This document shows positions 18,929 to 30,284 of a DNA stretch of 64,000 nucleotides, in pieces. A program made the translations under genes and the position numbers. This DNA comes from Chrysogorgia sp. JL179-B06 (Eukaryota; Cnidaria; Anthozoa; Scleralcyonacea; Chrysogorgiidae): positions 1,340,501 through 1,404,500 of the forward strand of contig JAYKKM010000415.1 in the NCBI GenBank assembly GCA_035772405.1, in the 5' to 3' direction. Position 1 is the stretch's first letter, and every line of letters starts with the position of its first letter. The notes under the pieces are model-generated. The model was not told where the DNA came from. It made no database searches and saw only the letters and a list, made by a program, of their open reading frames with translations.

Positions 18929-20260
18929 CAAGGAGGCCACCCCGCACATGACAAATACTCACATCTGATTGGCTGATAGTGGGCAGGCGGGGGGTACCGC
19001 GGGCTCACAAAAGAACGTCTGTCTGACCGTGACGTAACAAGTGGAAAATCCATATTTGTTTCATTGAATTAAATTCTCAAATTCTAAACATAACTCAATT
19101 TCTTACCATAACTTTAACACAACTTCGTACCAGGCTTTAACAATAATGCTTTATTTTAGAAATAACACAGATGATTTTAATTTTGTGTCTTATATATAGT
19201 AATTTCTCGAAAGTTTTGAAAATTCCTGAAAAGACGTCACTTTCGCGATAAATCATTCATGACGTCATATTAATTTTGGCGGTTGATTTTGCGGTCGTAT
19301 AGCCATGACTATTTTGGACCATTTTACATAAATTCGCTCAGTTTTCATTTCACTTTTTTTCACTCTATAGAAGACCCATGAAGTCATCAATCGAAAAACA
19401 CGGCACACGGTAACGCAAGATTAAAAATTGAAACTCGACAAGCGCCAGTGAGATCCACGCCAAGTTTGATTTGATTTCAAAAACAACTCTGCGATTGGTG
19501 GCATTTTTAATTCTCATGATGCACGTGGGCGTGCGAGATAGGCTTCTCTAGAAAAACGAAAGTTTTTCAACCTGATTTATGAAAATTAATTTATATTAAC
19601 ATAATGTGTCTTGTTCTGGAAATTTAAAAGCACTGGAAAAACCGGTTTATTGGGCTTTCACAAAATGTATAGCTTTCGTAACAGTTATGGTTATTTCCAG
19701 AGATATCAATAGAACAAAGAGGTGTTCCATTTTGGATGTTTTTCAGCCGGACAGGAAAGAGTTAATTCACATATTTAATTCTACACCAATATAGATATAT
19801 TCTCACAGTTTTGTAAATTTAAACTCTGAAGATGTTGCACGCGTTCGCAACGAAAGTAAAATGTTTTAAATTGTTTTTGACTTGTCTCTTATTATGGGAT
19901 TACATTTAAGAATTTGGAGCAGGACTCTTATCTTTATTTTACGATTACATCAAGTTAATGTTCAGTCTTTCAAGTGAATATTACGAACATGTTTACTTAC
20001 AATTTTAATACGTTATTTTTAAGACTGAAAAACTGCCACAATTCATTACATCTTTACAATACTAGTTTCGTCTTAACAAAGGCAATTTACACAAGCAATT
20101 ATTTTTGATTATCATGACACGGATCTGTAATTTTAAGCCAATAGGTTCTTTTTTATTTCATATCTCATAAAGCTGATGCTATCACGTGTGATATAGAAGT
20201 ATTGTGCTGCGTTGGCAGTGTAGAAATATTAATCAAATACGCTAAATTCTAATTAGGTTT
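18929..20260. other. Upstream intergenic sequence of PABPC
   Basis: No convincing gene. It contains a TGACGTCA (19260-19267) and otherwise unremarkable AT-rich sequence. The short ORF at 19606-19794 has no recognisable domain. Confidence 0.4.
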
Positions 20261-20338
20261 TCGAGCGAAGGCCCTTCGTCCAATGTAATAACTTTATTGG
20301 GCAAATAATACAACGTGATACAAGTTGGTTTTTTTCTT

Positions 20339-20660
20339 TAGATGAAGAGAGGATTTATTAATGATCAAATATATGTATATGAAAATTTGACTGTCCCAAC
20401 CGGGAATCGAACCCGAGGTCTCCGAATCAACGCATCGGCGCTCTAACCACTGAGCTATTGAGACACGGTCAGGACAGTCAAACATCATATACATATTTAT
20501 ACATCGCCCCGACTCTCAAATCTCTACAGGAAGACATCTCATCTTCGACGAAGTAGAGCGAAGCCTCTCGCAGGACTTCCTTAAGTAGCGAGCTTATCAC
20601 CGGCTCTTGTGATGAAGAGAGGATTTATTAATGATCAAATATATGTATATGAAAATTTGG
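20339..20660. repeat. 48-base direct repeats around the tRNA-like element
   Basis: GATGAAGAGAGGATTTATTA followed by ATGATCAAATATATGTATAT occurs at 20341-20388 and 20613-20659. A partial inverted copy (AAATTTTCATATACATACAT) lies just right of the second one. The unit between the repeats may be a composite SINE. Confidence 0.7.
20392..20464 (-). tRNA. tRNA-like sequence (Asn-type anticodon GTT), probably a SINE head or pseudogene
   Basis: The 73 bases fold as a cloverleaf. The acceptor stem GTCTCAA pairs with TTGGGAC; the D arm is GCTC-AGTGGTTA-GAGC; the T arm is TCGGG-TTCGATT-CCCGG; the discriminator is A. Boxes A and B are intact. The anticodon loop GCGTTGA would give GTT, but position 33 is C rather than the near-invariant T, and one anticodon-stem pair is T-T. 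A 48-base direct repeat (20341-20388 and 20613-20659) flanks it. These defects favour a tRNA-derived repeat over a working tRNA. Confidence 0.5.
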
Positions 20661-20924
20661 GGCAGTCAAATTTTCATATACATACATATTTGTACATACA
20701 AGTATATAACCCAAACGGGAAAGGTGCGAACGGGTCTTAATAATAGCCATCCATGCGGATGCCCCCCCCCCCCTTTATATACAAATATACCAAAAAACAA
20801 TGACATAAGAAAAACTAATTAATATCTGTGACAGTCACGAACAGGGCAGTCACGAACAAGAGACCAAGTACATAACATGTCTACATCAAAAACTGAAATA
20901 AGTAAGGACAAATAAGTAAGGACG

Positions 20925-21115
20925 AATAAGTAAGGACGAATAAGTGCGACGAAGAAAGTTATTAAAGCTAGATAATGTCAAGAAGCTAGCAGGTGCCGAA
21001 CTCAGCCTTTTTGCACACTGAGTTCCATAAATGAACAGTCCGGTTGAAGTATGAGCCCTTGAATGTACTTGTTTTACAAAACGGAACTTTAAGTATAAGA
21101 CTATAGGATGAGACT
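20925..21115 (-). mobile_element. LINE ORF2 C-terminal fragment, with an in-frame stop
   Basis: The minus strand reads STFKGSYFNRTVHLWNSV, then KKAEF, with one TAG, then ISSFNNFLRRTYS. The pattern (SYFNR, hydrophobic, LWNS) is the C-terminal tail common in non-LTR retrotransposons, so this is a decayed copy. Short tandem duplications (GACTATAGGATGAGACTAA twice) lie beside it. Confidence 0.6.
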
Positions 21116-21663
21116 AAGACTATAGGATGAGACTAAGACTTCGTCAGAAGGTAAAGTAAAATTTTCTTGTCTTCAATTGCTCTGAATACATAAGAATCTA
21201 ACCAGCGCGGGAGGTTTAATTAACTTTCTAAACAAACATTTGAGTTCGTAACAAACGGCTTGTTGCAGCTGAACATTTACACCAGGGTAACGCGTCAATT
21301 TAAATGTCGTGTCATAAATTAAACAGGAGATAACTAGCTTTAGGAGTGCTTAGTAAGACGCCAGTAAGACGCAGTCGAAAGGCTTTTTCTGTCATGCGCA
21401 TTACGCAACAAGACCGCTAGGTTTGCGAAGTAATTTTTAAAACCAGCATGCATTGCAACACCAACGTCAAGATAGCTAAGGTTTATATGTGGATTACGCG
21501 CGCAAGTCTTTCGTGACGTTGTTAATTAATGTCACAATTACCATAGCTGAAGCGTTGAAGACAAACAGCGATTATTAAATTGTACGTTTATTTATCCAGA
21601 AGACAAAGTCTGAAGTAACATTTAGTTTGTTGTATGAAACGTTTCTGAATATGACGGTTGAAA

Positions 21664-24600
21664 ATGGGCTGCACATCATCTACCCCGCAGAACAAGACAG
21701 CAGGGAATAAGCTTCAGAATTCTCAGAAACTACAATCCGGCGTTGGAAAGTCTCAGGAGAATAGCTGCAATGTCCCCGCGGTGGAAACTATGACACGGAC
21801 AGATAAAACACTAAAAAAGACGAATGTTGACAGAGCATCGAGAAAAAGTGACAGCGATATAAACTTGAATCAAGGACTTGAAGTGCTTCAGATTAGTAAA
21901 AGAGAAAGTCTTGGCAAAGAATCTCCACGCGGAGCGTTAGCGAATTCGAAGAAAATACAAAATATTAAACCAAAGCCGCAATTGAATCAAGTGATGGCAT
22001 GGGGCAAGAAGATGACGACAACGGAGAATAGATTTCTTGAAGATCTTCGACTTCATAGAGAGACATGTGATGACGCGCAATACGAAAAAGAATATGAGTC
22101 GATAGGGGTGGACGAGACATCGAGGTTCATTGAAGGGGCGGGTAGTGGGGAGTCATCATCCGTGAGTGATATCTTGAATGACTTGTCACACCACACAGAC
22201 CGACACCGGAGGGTAAGAATTTGGTTCAAAGAATCATTTGAACTCCTTGTTCCTACGCTACAGACTTAGAACGATGTTTACGTTCCCCATTGTCAATCTC
22301 GTGCACCCGTTGAAATCAAGAGAGCCGACAAGGTTCATTGCGACTTTTGAGAGCCAGTCGTGAGTGAGAATCGCGGTGCGTAAAAAACCTGCATAGAATG
22401 ACAGCATAACAATTAATATTTTGGCATTTCACTCGAAAGAAAATTTCGAGTGTGCGGGACAAGTTGCGAAAAATGCAGACAACGGGACAAGTTGCGAAAA
22501 ATGCAACATCAAGGCCTTCCGCGAGTTCCGGCTGGAATTGAACCGGCGATCCTGCGATGCTAGTGCAGTGCTATACGTTGGCCGTCAAAGTGCCTATCCG
22601 GGGTTTGGGGATTTTACATATACGTAATCTTTGAGTTCTACAAAGAAGAAATGAAATATATCTTGTCGTTCGAAAATTTCATCTTCCTGTCTTTTTTCCC
22701 TGCTAAAGTTGATTTGCTATTCACAGGAAATGACGTCAAAGCAGGGTAGTCATTGCACACTAATTGAACAGCGAAATACAAAGAAAGTTTGGCTCTGAAC
22801 TTTAAACACACCTGTTTAGACAAAATTAGCTCAATTCCCAAACTTTCTTTGTATTTCACTGCTGAATCAATGTGCAATGTTTTTCCGTGTCCCTGCTTTG
22901 ACGTCATTTCCTGTGAATAGTAAATCACTTTAGCAGGGTAAAAGGTATGAAGATGAAATTTTCGCACGACAAGATATTTTCCAATTCTTCTCAAGAGATT
23001 CCAAAGATGTAAAATCCCCAACCCCCCCCCCCCCCCCCGGATAGGCACTATAACTCCGTATATTCAAACTACGTCAATGGGCCGTCTTAATTAACATTCA
23101 ATAGTCCTCTTTCATAATGGCCGCCAATTAAAATTGGCCTCGTTTGTGTGTCAGCAATTCAAAAGAATCTTTACTTCCTAACGAGGTTGTAAAGGCTAAT
23201 TTATATGCACATAAAATAATATTTAAAATGGTAGCCATTATGAAAGAAGTACGGATCGAGAACATTTATTTCACAACTTGATTTTATTCGAAAATATGAG
23301 AAAGTGTCATTTCACAGACACTTTCAACCATCAGTTTCCCTCGTAAAATTGTACTAAAAATTCTCATGTCATCGAGTCCCTTTTTTGCTAAAATATATTT
23401 TTAACTTGATTGCAGTTAGAGCAAGAAGAATGTTTTGATGCTTCAAAGATTATTGATGTTGAAAAGTTTAGGGCAGCAAACGTAACAGAAAAAAATATGG
23501 TAAGTTAAAGGAGGGAGAATATTTTCCATATAACTGATTAATGCACGTACGTATTGCTTAGTAACGTTCCAATCAACTTTCAATCATTCCAAATACGTGG
23601 TGGGGGCAGGCGCGGAGCTAGGGGGGGGGGGGGGGTGTTGGGGGTAGGTGCGACACCCCCAAAAAATCGTTTTACGAGTTTCAGTCGGCAGAAGTTATAT
23701 TTTATTCGGCAGAAGTTATATTTTATTCGGCAGAAGTTATATTTTAGACGTGTTCGATTTAACACGGACAAGTAGAATCATTAACTTTTAGCAGTTTAAA
23801 TTAATTTCAAACTATCAAATTTAAGACTCACAAATCTAATGTTGATGTTAAATGTTTTGTTTATATGCAAATGTAATCAACGAGAGAACACCAAAGACAT
23901 AAATTTATTAAAATGTCATCATGTTTTCATTCCGTATTGAGAGTGCATGATTAACGTAGGGTCATTTTAGTAGGCACCCAGAAAGACAATATTTTGACAA
24001 GCTTAGATTGATATGATGTAATCGCTACAAGCTCGTGCGTCAGTAGGTTGAAGTGAACTTACACCCCTCTGTAAAATGTTCTGAGTACGGCCCTAGGTGG
24101 GCGATTTTCCATCAATTCATTTCGAACAGTGTTGTTTACTAATAAAAAAGTAGAGTGCTGCGTGGACAGTGTTTTGGATATATAGCAAAGTGAAAAGGTG
24201 GTGAACGGTCAAGATTTTTAGGAACGAAATACTGATATTTCGAGTAGAGCCCTCCATCAGAGTAAGACCAATGAGATAATACGAGCAACACTCCTTCTGA
24301 AAAAGAGTAAATCACCATTTTGTTAACCGACTCACTCGCCATTTACAAGGGTGTTGTAGATTTTGGTTGTGGTACCAACACCTTTACCCCTTCAAAAATC
24401 CCTCCTGAAGAAGACTGTTAAGTCGAAGCGTCAACGGTTGCCGAGTATACGAACAAACTAATCTACACGTATAATTCAATCATCCTAATTTCTCCATTCG
24501 TAAACACACCACCGCTCCTTCGACTCCATTTTCACCTACACATTGTCCATGTCAATCATCAGTGTTATCCACATTATATAATTGTTGTGCTATACATTTA

Positions 24601-24948
24601 TGCTCAATATACTGTTTGCAAACTATGTACAATATGTAAATATATATATATTACATAATATGTTCAACAAAGCGAGAAGATCATGAATTCTATTCGCTAT
24701 AAACCTTGACTATAGCAGACTAGTAGCACAATTGATGAAATGAAGATTATCTTTCTTGATCTAGATATCACACCACAGTGACCAAGACATTAATAGAACT
24801 GATTTCAATTTTCAAACAACACCTTCCAAAGAGATTCACAAATTAAACAGGTAACCCAACTAGAGAACACTGAGCAATGTAGTCATTTTTAAGTTGAGCT
24901 TGGTGAGTACTACAACCTTCTTTACAGATACGAGACAGGCAGGTAGAT

Positions 24949-24994
<46 letters not shown>

Positions 24995-25622
24995 GGACAG
25001 ACGGACAGACGGACGGACAGACGGACAGACGGACGGACAGACGGACCTACGGACGGACGGGCCCTACGGACGGACAGACCTACGGACGGACAGACCTACA
25101 GACGGACGGACAGACGGGCCTACGGACGGATAGACGGGCCTACGGACGGACAGGCCTACAGACGGACGGGCCTACAGACGGACGGGCCTACGGACGGACA
25201 GGCCTACGGACGGACGGGTCTACGGCCCTACGGACGGACGGACAGACGAGCCTACGGACGGACAGGCCTACGGACAGGCCTACGGACGGACAGGCCTACG
25301 GACGGACAGGCCTACGGACGGACAGGCCTACGGACGGACAGGCCTACGGACAGACGGACAACATACAGATGAAACGACAAAAATAAAATCAGAATGAATA
25401 CAATGAGGGGAGAGAAAAAGGTATTGAGAAGTCAATTTGAACAATTCTAAAGTGCTGTCTCTCTCAATTCCTAGTTCCCTTCAAGATCTTACTATTGATA
25501 AAAATGACGAGAGTTTTAACAGTTTGCAGTACAATGAAGATGATGAAAACTTAATTGAAAGTATTGAAAGAGAGTTTTTGGTAACACAAGATAATTTTCT
25601 ACCTGGCCAAATTATAAATTAA
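21664..25622 (+). CDS. Unrecognised protein with N-myristoylation/palmitoylation motif
   Basis: Four exons join in phase: 21664-22212, 23416-23499, 24765-24850 and 25475-25622, giving 288 residues. I do not recognise the family. The start is set at the ATG giving MGCTSSTPQNK, where Gly2, Cys3 and Ser6 match the signal for dual lipidation, so attachment to the inner face of the plasma membrane is likely. Residues 8-110 are polar, Lys/Ser/Asn-rich and probably disordered. About 110-180 is charged with possible helix (NRFLEDLRLHRETCDDAQYE). The C-terminus is acidic (NEDDENLIESIEREF, ending PGQIIN). Introns contain a SINE, a large foldback, repeat R1 and a GGAC minisatellite. Exon 3 is the least certain, because its acceptor was chosen by phase. 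Confidence 0.6.
22430..22590 (-). mobile_element. SINE family A, copy 1 (tRNA-derived)
   Basis: It contains GTTGCGAAAAATGCAACATC, TTCCGGCTGGAATTGAACC (a box B read on the minus strand) and GATGCTAGTGCAGTGCT. The same series occurs at 50430-50625, where box A is also intact. An internal 31-base stretch is duplicated. Confidence 0.7.
22592..23046. mobile_element. Foldback element of about 455 bp
   Basis: The arms of about 200 bases pair from GTGCCTATCCGGGG on the left to CCGGATAGGCAC on the right, through GGGGATTTTAC, TTCGAAAATTTCATCTTCCT and GGAAATGACGTCAAAGCAGG. The right arm includes a long C tract. It sits at the edge of the SINE A copy and has no coding capacity. Confidence 0.8.
23604..24095. 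mobile_element. Dispersed repeat R1, copy 2 (uninterrupted)
   Basis: It matches 2780-3528 from the G-rich start and GTGCGACACCCCC through TGTTCGATTTAACACGGACA to GTTCTGAGTACGGCCCTA. A 22-base unit containing GGCAGAAGTTATATTTTA is present three times. This copy shows the family without the insertion found in copy 1. Confidence 0.75.
24146..24265. repeat. Core-family element (GAAAC..TTCGAG core)
   Basis: AAGTAGAGTGCTGCGTGGAC, GTTTTGGATATATAGCAAAG and a degenerate TTTCGAGTAGAGCCCTCCAT match the elements at 40048-40258 and 42436-42512. Confidence 0.65.
24931..25356. repeat. GGAC/CAGA minisatellite
   Basis: A pure CAGA run (24950-24992) grades into GGACAGAC and then into a 12-16 base unit of ACGGACGGACAGGCCT type for over 300 bases. 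The long ORF across it is a product of the 4-base period. It lies in intron 3 of the lipidated-protein gene. Confidence 0.9.
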
Positions 25623-26612
25623 CAAGTAATAATGAAGTTGCAGAAAGACATGAACTACACATAAAATATTGTTTTTCCCATTCGTCATGATCAATCAAGC
25701 AGTTGAAGATCTGTGTCTGTCTTGTCAGAAGTAGTAGATCTATGTATCTCACTTTCCTTAAGAAAAGTATTTTAATCATGGCAAGCTCTGTTAAATTCAA
25801 TGCAATGTACCCTGAAATTCAGGAAATTACAGGTAATTAACATCATCAGATGACAATTATTATATATATCATCATATCATTCATCACCCCAAACATGTAG
25901 TTTGATCAATAAAAATTTTAACTGTACAGAAATATAGAAATATTAACACCATATCACATGGAAAATATATGTATAATATTCAATGTCACGAGAATCCCAT
26001 ATAACTTCCATATATGTAACAAAAAGATCAAGCAAAATACTAGGGGGATGTATTGGAACCTATGGGCAACTTCTTCCATATTGGGCCAGCATCCTACCAT
26101 TCCATATCATAATCCCATATATGGGTCATTATAAGGCCCACTATTTGCCACATAATTCCCACAGTTTTACTTTGATAAGGGATATGTCATCCTGAACAAT
26201 ATGGAGAATTTATGTTTTGATCACATCATAATAAAACAGGATGCCTGCTCAGGCGTTCACTCCGCCTGCAGGCAACAAAATATACACAAGGTGGCAAAAT
26301 AAATGGGACTGCTCAAGACTATAAAGTCCCTAAATGTCTATTGATGTCACTTGATGTACACAATTCACAAGGAAATTGTACACGTGTACGTGCCAGTTTC
26401 TGACACCGATGACAAAAATGGACGCAGCCATTTTAAACCTCCGTGCTACCCTACAGGCAGGCGGAGTAATAATTGATCGTTCAATGTTTTACCATATTTA
26501 TTTTTTACATGTTATTAATTATTATTTAAAATACTCATTAATAATTCAACCACGGCCTTGAAAAACTGAAAAATTAAGAAACCTCTAATTGTGATATTAC
26601 ATTTCTGATATT
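25623..26612. other. Intergenic sequence between convergent genes
   Basis: AT-rich sequence between the 3' ends of two convergent genes. Short ORFs (for example 25983-26195) have no domains. I see no strong repeat or RNA gene. Confidence 0.4.
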
Positions 26613-29426
26613 TTATTGTTTTAATATTTTTAAGCCATTTCTCAAAATTTCTCTTTCCTGTCTTACAAGCTCTGTTACTATATTTATTCTGTCCTGTGAC
26701 CTAGTGTCATGTTCATTGTCAAACTTACAATTTATCTTTTCAAGATGACAATCATATTCCTCCAAAAAAGATGTTAGAATGTTTCTTGAAAATAGCATTA
26801 TTAAACATTGATCTTCGGCCAAAAGAACAACATTCTCAATATCAAGAGCTCTCTTTACAAGTCTTGCGTCATCTAAAGCCATTATTTTCAAGGCAGTAGC
26901 AAGACTCCATGACAAACCACTAGACAGACACAAATATGTGTCTTCTAGATGGTATTTTGTTATAATATTATGCTTTTCAGCAGATAAATTATTCCCATTG
27001 TTCTTACATACAATGTCATAAACACGCGAAGGCTTGATAGTAATACTATCATGGCAATTGCTGGGCAATATAAAGCCATATTCAACAAGTAGCTTTCTGT
27101 TGCTATGTGGACCATAATTTATAAATACCTGACTACCTTTCTTAAATCTTGTTTTTGTTTGTATATCATAACATTGTGCTGCTTGAGAAAAGCCAGCTTG
27201 GACCTACATAAAAAGATAATTAAAATTACTGCAATCATGTTAATCTGATATTTTGCAGTCATCATATTTATTTATTTTAAATATTAAATTGGAAGTTTTC
27301 CCTGTGTGGAGTTGCCCTTGTCATGTCTTCTACTTCCAATTGTCTCCTGTCTATCCATCATCTATCCTCCTTAACCCCAGTATACCTGTCCTCATCCAGT
27401 CTTCTTCTAGTTGTGATCTTTGGTTGTCCTCTCCAAGCCAACCATTTCACCTCTATCCTCACACATCAGTGGTGGCACTATGTGGGTGTGGGCCCTGGTG
27501 CAAGAAAAAATTGGGGCCCCCTGGCCCCTACCACAAAGTGACAACATGTGGTTGGGTCCAGGGGGATTCTCTGCTGCAAATTTTTTGAACTTAGGGTCTC
27601 TTAAATGGCATTTCCTGCATTTTGAGATCAATTTTTTTGTAGTGTGTCCATGATTTTTAAGAAAATATTATTAAAGTATCATTAATAAAAAGAGGCAGTT
27701 TGCCAGATGATCTGATGCCCCCCCCCCCCCCCCCCATGCAGCAATACATATATACATATACATATACATTTGCACACCAGTAGTGCCACCACTGTCACAT
27801 ATCTTTTCACGCAGTTGTCATAGTTCTTCCTTTCCACAACATTGTCTGAACCACCTCAATCTTGCTCTTCTCAGTACAGTACCTATCTCACCTATCCTCT
27901 CAATACCTATCCTCTCAATACCCATTCTCTCCACCACTCCTTGCTAATTCTACATAGCTCCTTCATGGATACACCAATTGTCCACTTGCAGGCCACCCTC
28001 TACACCATGATGATTTGAATTTTTATTTCTCATAGGTTCAGGGCCAGATTAACCCAATGACAGAAGCAGCATATGCCAAGGGCCCCGCGCTTTCAATGGC
28101 CCCACGCCTTCCCAAGTGAGCGCGGGGCCCCGCCCTTACGAAAAAATCCTATAGGATCCTATAGGAATTCCTATAGGAAAATTGCATTTCCTATTGGGCC
28201 AAAATTGGGCCAAAATCTAATAGGAATAAATTTCCTATAGGAATTCGTATTAGATTTTGGCCCAAATCCTATAGGATCCTATAGGAATTCCTATAGGATT
28301 TGAAATTTCCAATTGGAAATCCTATAGGAAATTTATTCCTATTAGATTTTGGCCCAATTCCTATAGGAAATGCAATTTTCCTATGCCTTACTGCACCCTT
28401 ATGCGGTAAGGCATGGGGAGACTTTTTAAGGTGCCTGTGAGGAAAAAAGGAAGATAATTGAATCCTATATATCTTTTTTTCCTTGCACTCATGGTGAAAC
28501 TGCTGAGCTGGGGTCCCACTCTGAAAATATGCAGGGGACCCATGCAACATTAATCCGGGCCTACAGTACATAGCTTTCATCCCTGATACTTTATCAGTTC
28601 AAAATATTTTAAACATTATTTATGTGATATTCCCTTTACATCTTTGGTCAGTGAATCACATATACATCATGATGACAATTGCGAGGAATTAAAAATTAGA
28701 ACTTGGAGATTGGCTTTTAAAGTATACCTCAACATCACAAGAATGGTTTGACAAATCCAACAAAGGTGCCAAAGCACAAGTCTTTGCTGCTTCTCCTCCA
28801 ACAACATTCAATCCGCAATCCAAGTACACAGATCTTGTGTTAACTACATTCCATGCCCATCTCACATTTTCAAAAGTCATATCAATATTCTTCCTAGTTT
28901 CCATAGCAACATAGTTGACTAACTTCTTTAAAGACACAAGGCATTTCTGAATGACTTTAAAATGGTCACGACAACAGTCCGAGAAAAATGGTGGTAGTAT
29001 TTCAAGTTCTTTATCCGTGAAATACGAAGGAGTAGTGAAGTCTGTTGGCAACATAGATAAATAGGGATACCAAAATGAGTCACGCCCAATGGAATGTTCG
29101 ATAATAAGGAACAGACAAAGCAAATCTATTGTGCTGTCTGATTTCAAAGATCTTCCTGAAAAATAACATCGTCTTATCATATCGCTTGTAATCAGCAAAT
29201 GGTTTGGCACTGATATGAGTGAATCCCCATTTTCAATTTTCTTGCTCGCCATTAAGCCTCTTCCAATTCCTGGGAATAGAGCTGGTTTCATCTTGTCAAA
29301 AACAACTCCATTTTTCTTTGCCCATTTAAAAAGAGCAATGTACTCTGGTTTCTCTGCAAGTGATGTTGGCTTGTTGTGGCAAAGCTTCTTTTGTCTTTGT
29401 CTCCATGTTCGTCCTTTAACTCTCAT
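26613..29426 (-). CDS. SETD4: SETD4, SET-domain lysine methyltransferase
   Basis: SETD4 is a SET-domain methyltransferase of the RuBisCO-methyltransferase-like class, acting on histone and other lysines. Two exons join in phase 0: 29426-28728 (233 codons) and 27203-26613, giving 429 residues (human about 440). The N-terminus MRVKGRTWRQRQKKLC resembles the human start. SET motifs are visible: GIGRGLMASKKIENGD at about 52-67, then CALAPLLDLSNHSCDVEV at the end of exon 1 (the NH core) and FINYGPHSNRKLLVEYGF in exon 2 (the catalytic-tyrosine region). A Rubis-substrate-binding-like C-terminal half follows. The poly(A) signal AATAAA (26617-26612) overlaps the stop codon. The single intron holds two DNA elements and LINE remnants. 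Confidence 0.93.
27290..27990 (-). mobile_element. Decayed LINE reverse-transcriptase C-terminal fragment, split by a hAT-like insertion
   Basis: On the minus strand the right part (27800-27990) encodes VLRRARLRWF followed by CGKEE, and upstream of it YGVSMKELCR-like sequence. The left part (27290-27466) encodes EVKWLAWRGQPKITTRRRLD. Both are typical of the C-terminal region of LINE ORF2 proteins. Frameshifts and stops are present. The element at 27467-27794 separates the two halves. Confidence 0.6.
27467..27794. mobile_element. hAT-like non-autonomous element with 8-bp target duplication
   Basis: The termini are CAGTGGTGGCAC and GTGCCACCACTG. The flanks TCACACAT (27459-27466) and TCACATAT (27795-27802) agree at 7 of 8 positions, as expected for hAT insertion. 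The interior has a C tract near 27718-27735 and no transposase. Confidence 0.85.
28040..28565. mobile_element. hAT-like element carrying a CCTATAGG palindrome array
   Basis: The ends are related to CAGGGCCAGATTAAC on the left and ATTAATCCGGGCCTA on the right, an imperfect inverted repeat reminiscent of hAT termini. The interior (28145-28388) repeats TCCTATAGGA, AATTCC and CTAATAGGAATAAATT in mirrored order. No clear target duplication was found. Confidence 0.6.
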
Positions 29427-29782
29427 CTTTTATTGAAATGAATAAACAAACAAACAAACAAAATGATGTATTTATATTGTCATCCATACAATCACAATGA
29501 TTTGTCTATGGTCAGATGGAAAGAATATGCTATAAAAATGATAAAAAATATAAAGATATTTTGTAGATAGTATTATTATAAGAAAGTCTATATGGTTTGT
29601 CCATTTCAAACCATGTACAAATACATTACATACATGCATGCAAATTATACCATACAAATTATAATACATGTATCAATACAATATTTAAATTTACAGTACA
29701 ATTTATAAGACATTTATAAGACCCGTATTTCTCGCGTACTCAGTACCACTTCGTAAAACATTAACTGTAAATGTATTCATAC

Positions 29783-29906
29783 CTTTAAAACAGCATTTTC
29801 CACTGATTTTCTTCTCAACTTTCAAAGTATTTTGCACGAGATTTTGCATAAATATATTCCTGTTGGCCGTGGAATGTGCGAGGTCTGGTACTCTGGTCTC
29901 TTTCAT
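29783..29906 (-). other. Possible SETD4 5' exon with upstream ORF
   Basis: An open frame starts at the ATG at 29904-29906 (MKETRVPDLAHSTANR) and runs to a good splice donor (AAAG, then GTATGA) at 29783. Directly before the SETD4 ATG is a T-rich tract and an AG acceptor. Splicing there would put this frame out of register, ending at a TAA just past the SETD4 start: an overlapping upstream ORF. An alternative acceptor three codons further in would instead fuse the frames in phase. It could also belong to another transcript. Confidence 0.35.
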
Positions 29907-30047
29907 TGGTTCTTGTTTTGAAAGTGGGAAGGTTTAAAATTTTTGAAGAAATGTGACCTTAATATAGTTGCGGCTAAAGAACATAATTTGTGATCAAGTT
30001 AGAGTAGATAGAAAGGTATTTCAGTGGTTCTTTTCGTGGAGAGGAGA
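29907..30047. promoter_or_regulatory. Head-to-head promoter between SETD4 and the TPX2-like gene
   Basis: About 140 bases separate the possible SETD4 5' exon from the ATG at 30048. The stretch holds ATTGG (CCAAT on the minus strand) at 29906-29910 and TTTTGAAA just after it. It is short enough to be a shared bidirectional promoter. No TATA box is seen. Confidence 0.4.
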
Positions 30048-30284
30048 ATGTTTAAACCATCTCTCGAACCAAGAATTGAGAAGAATCTTGAATTCGATGC
30101 ACCACAATGGGTTGACCTAGAAAAGGTGAAAGACGAATCTGAAGCTGGGAATGTCATCTGGAGTCCTAGCAGGTTAGATTATCATAAATAAATGGTAGTC
30201 CGCAATGAAAATATGAAATAGGACGTCGTAAAGCGTTCAACTTCTCACTAAAAACCAAAGCATATTTTGAAAATCTTTGATATG

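Noticed and set aside
21658..21663. An earlier start for the lipidated protein
   Set aside because: The upstream codon is TTG; the ATG at 21664 gives the myristoylation signal MGC.
24894..25133. Thr/Asp-rich ORF over the minisatellite
   Set aside because: The 4-base period keeps all frames open; the translation only reflects the repeat.
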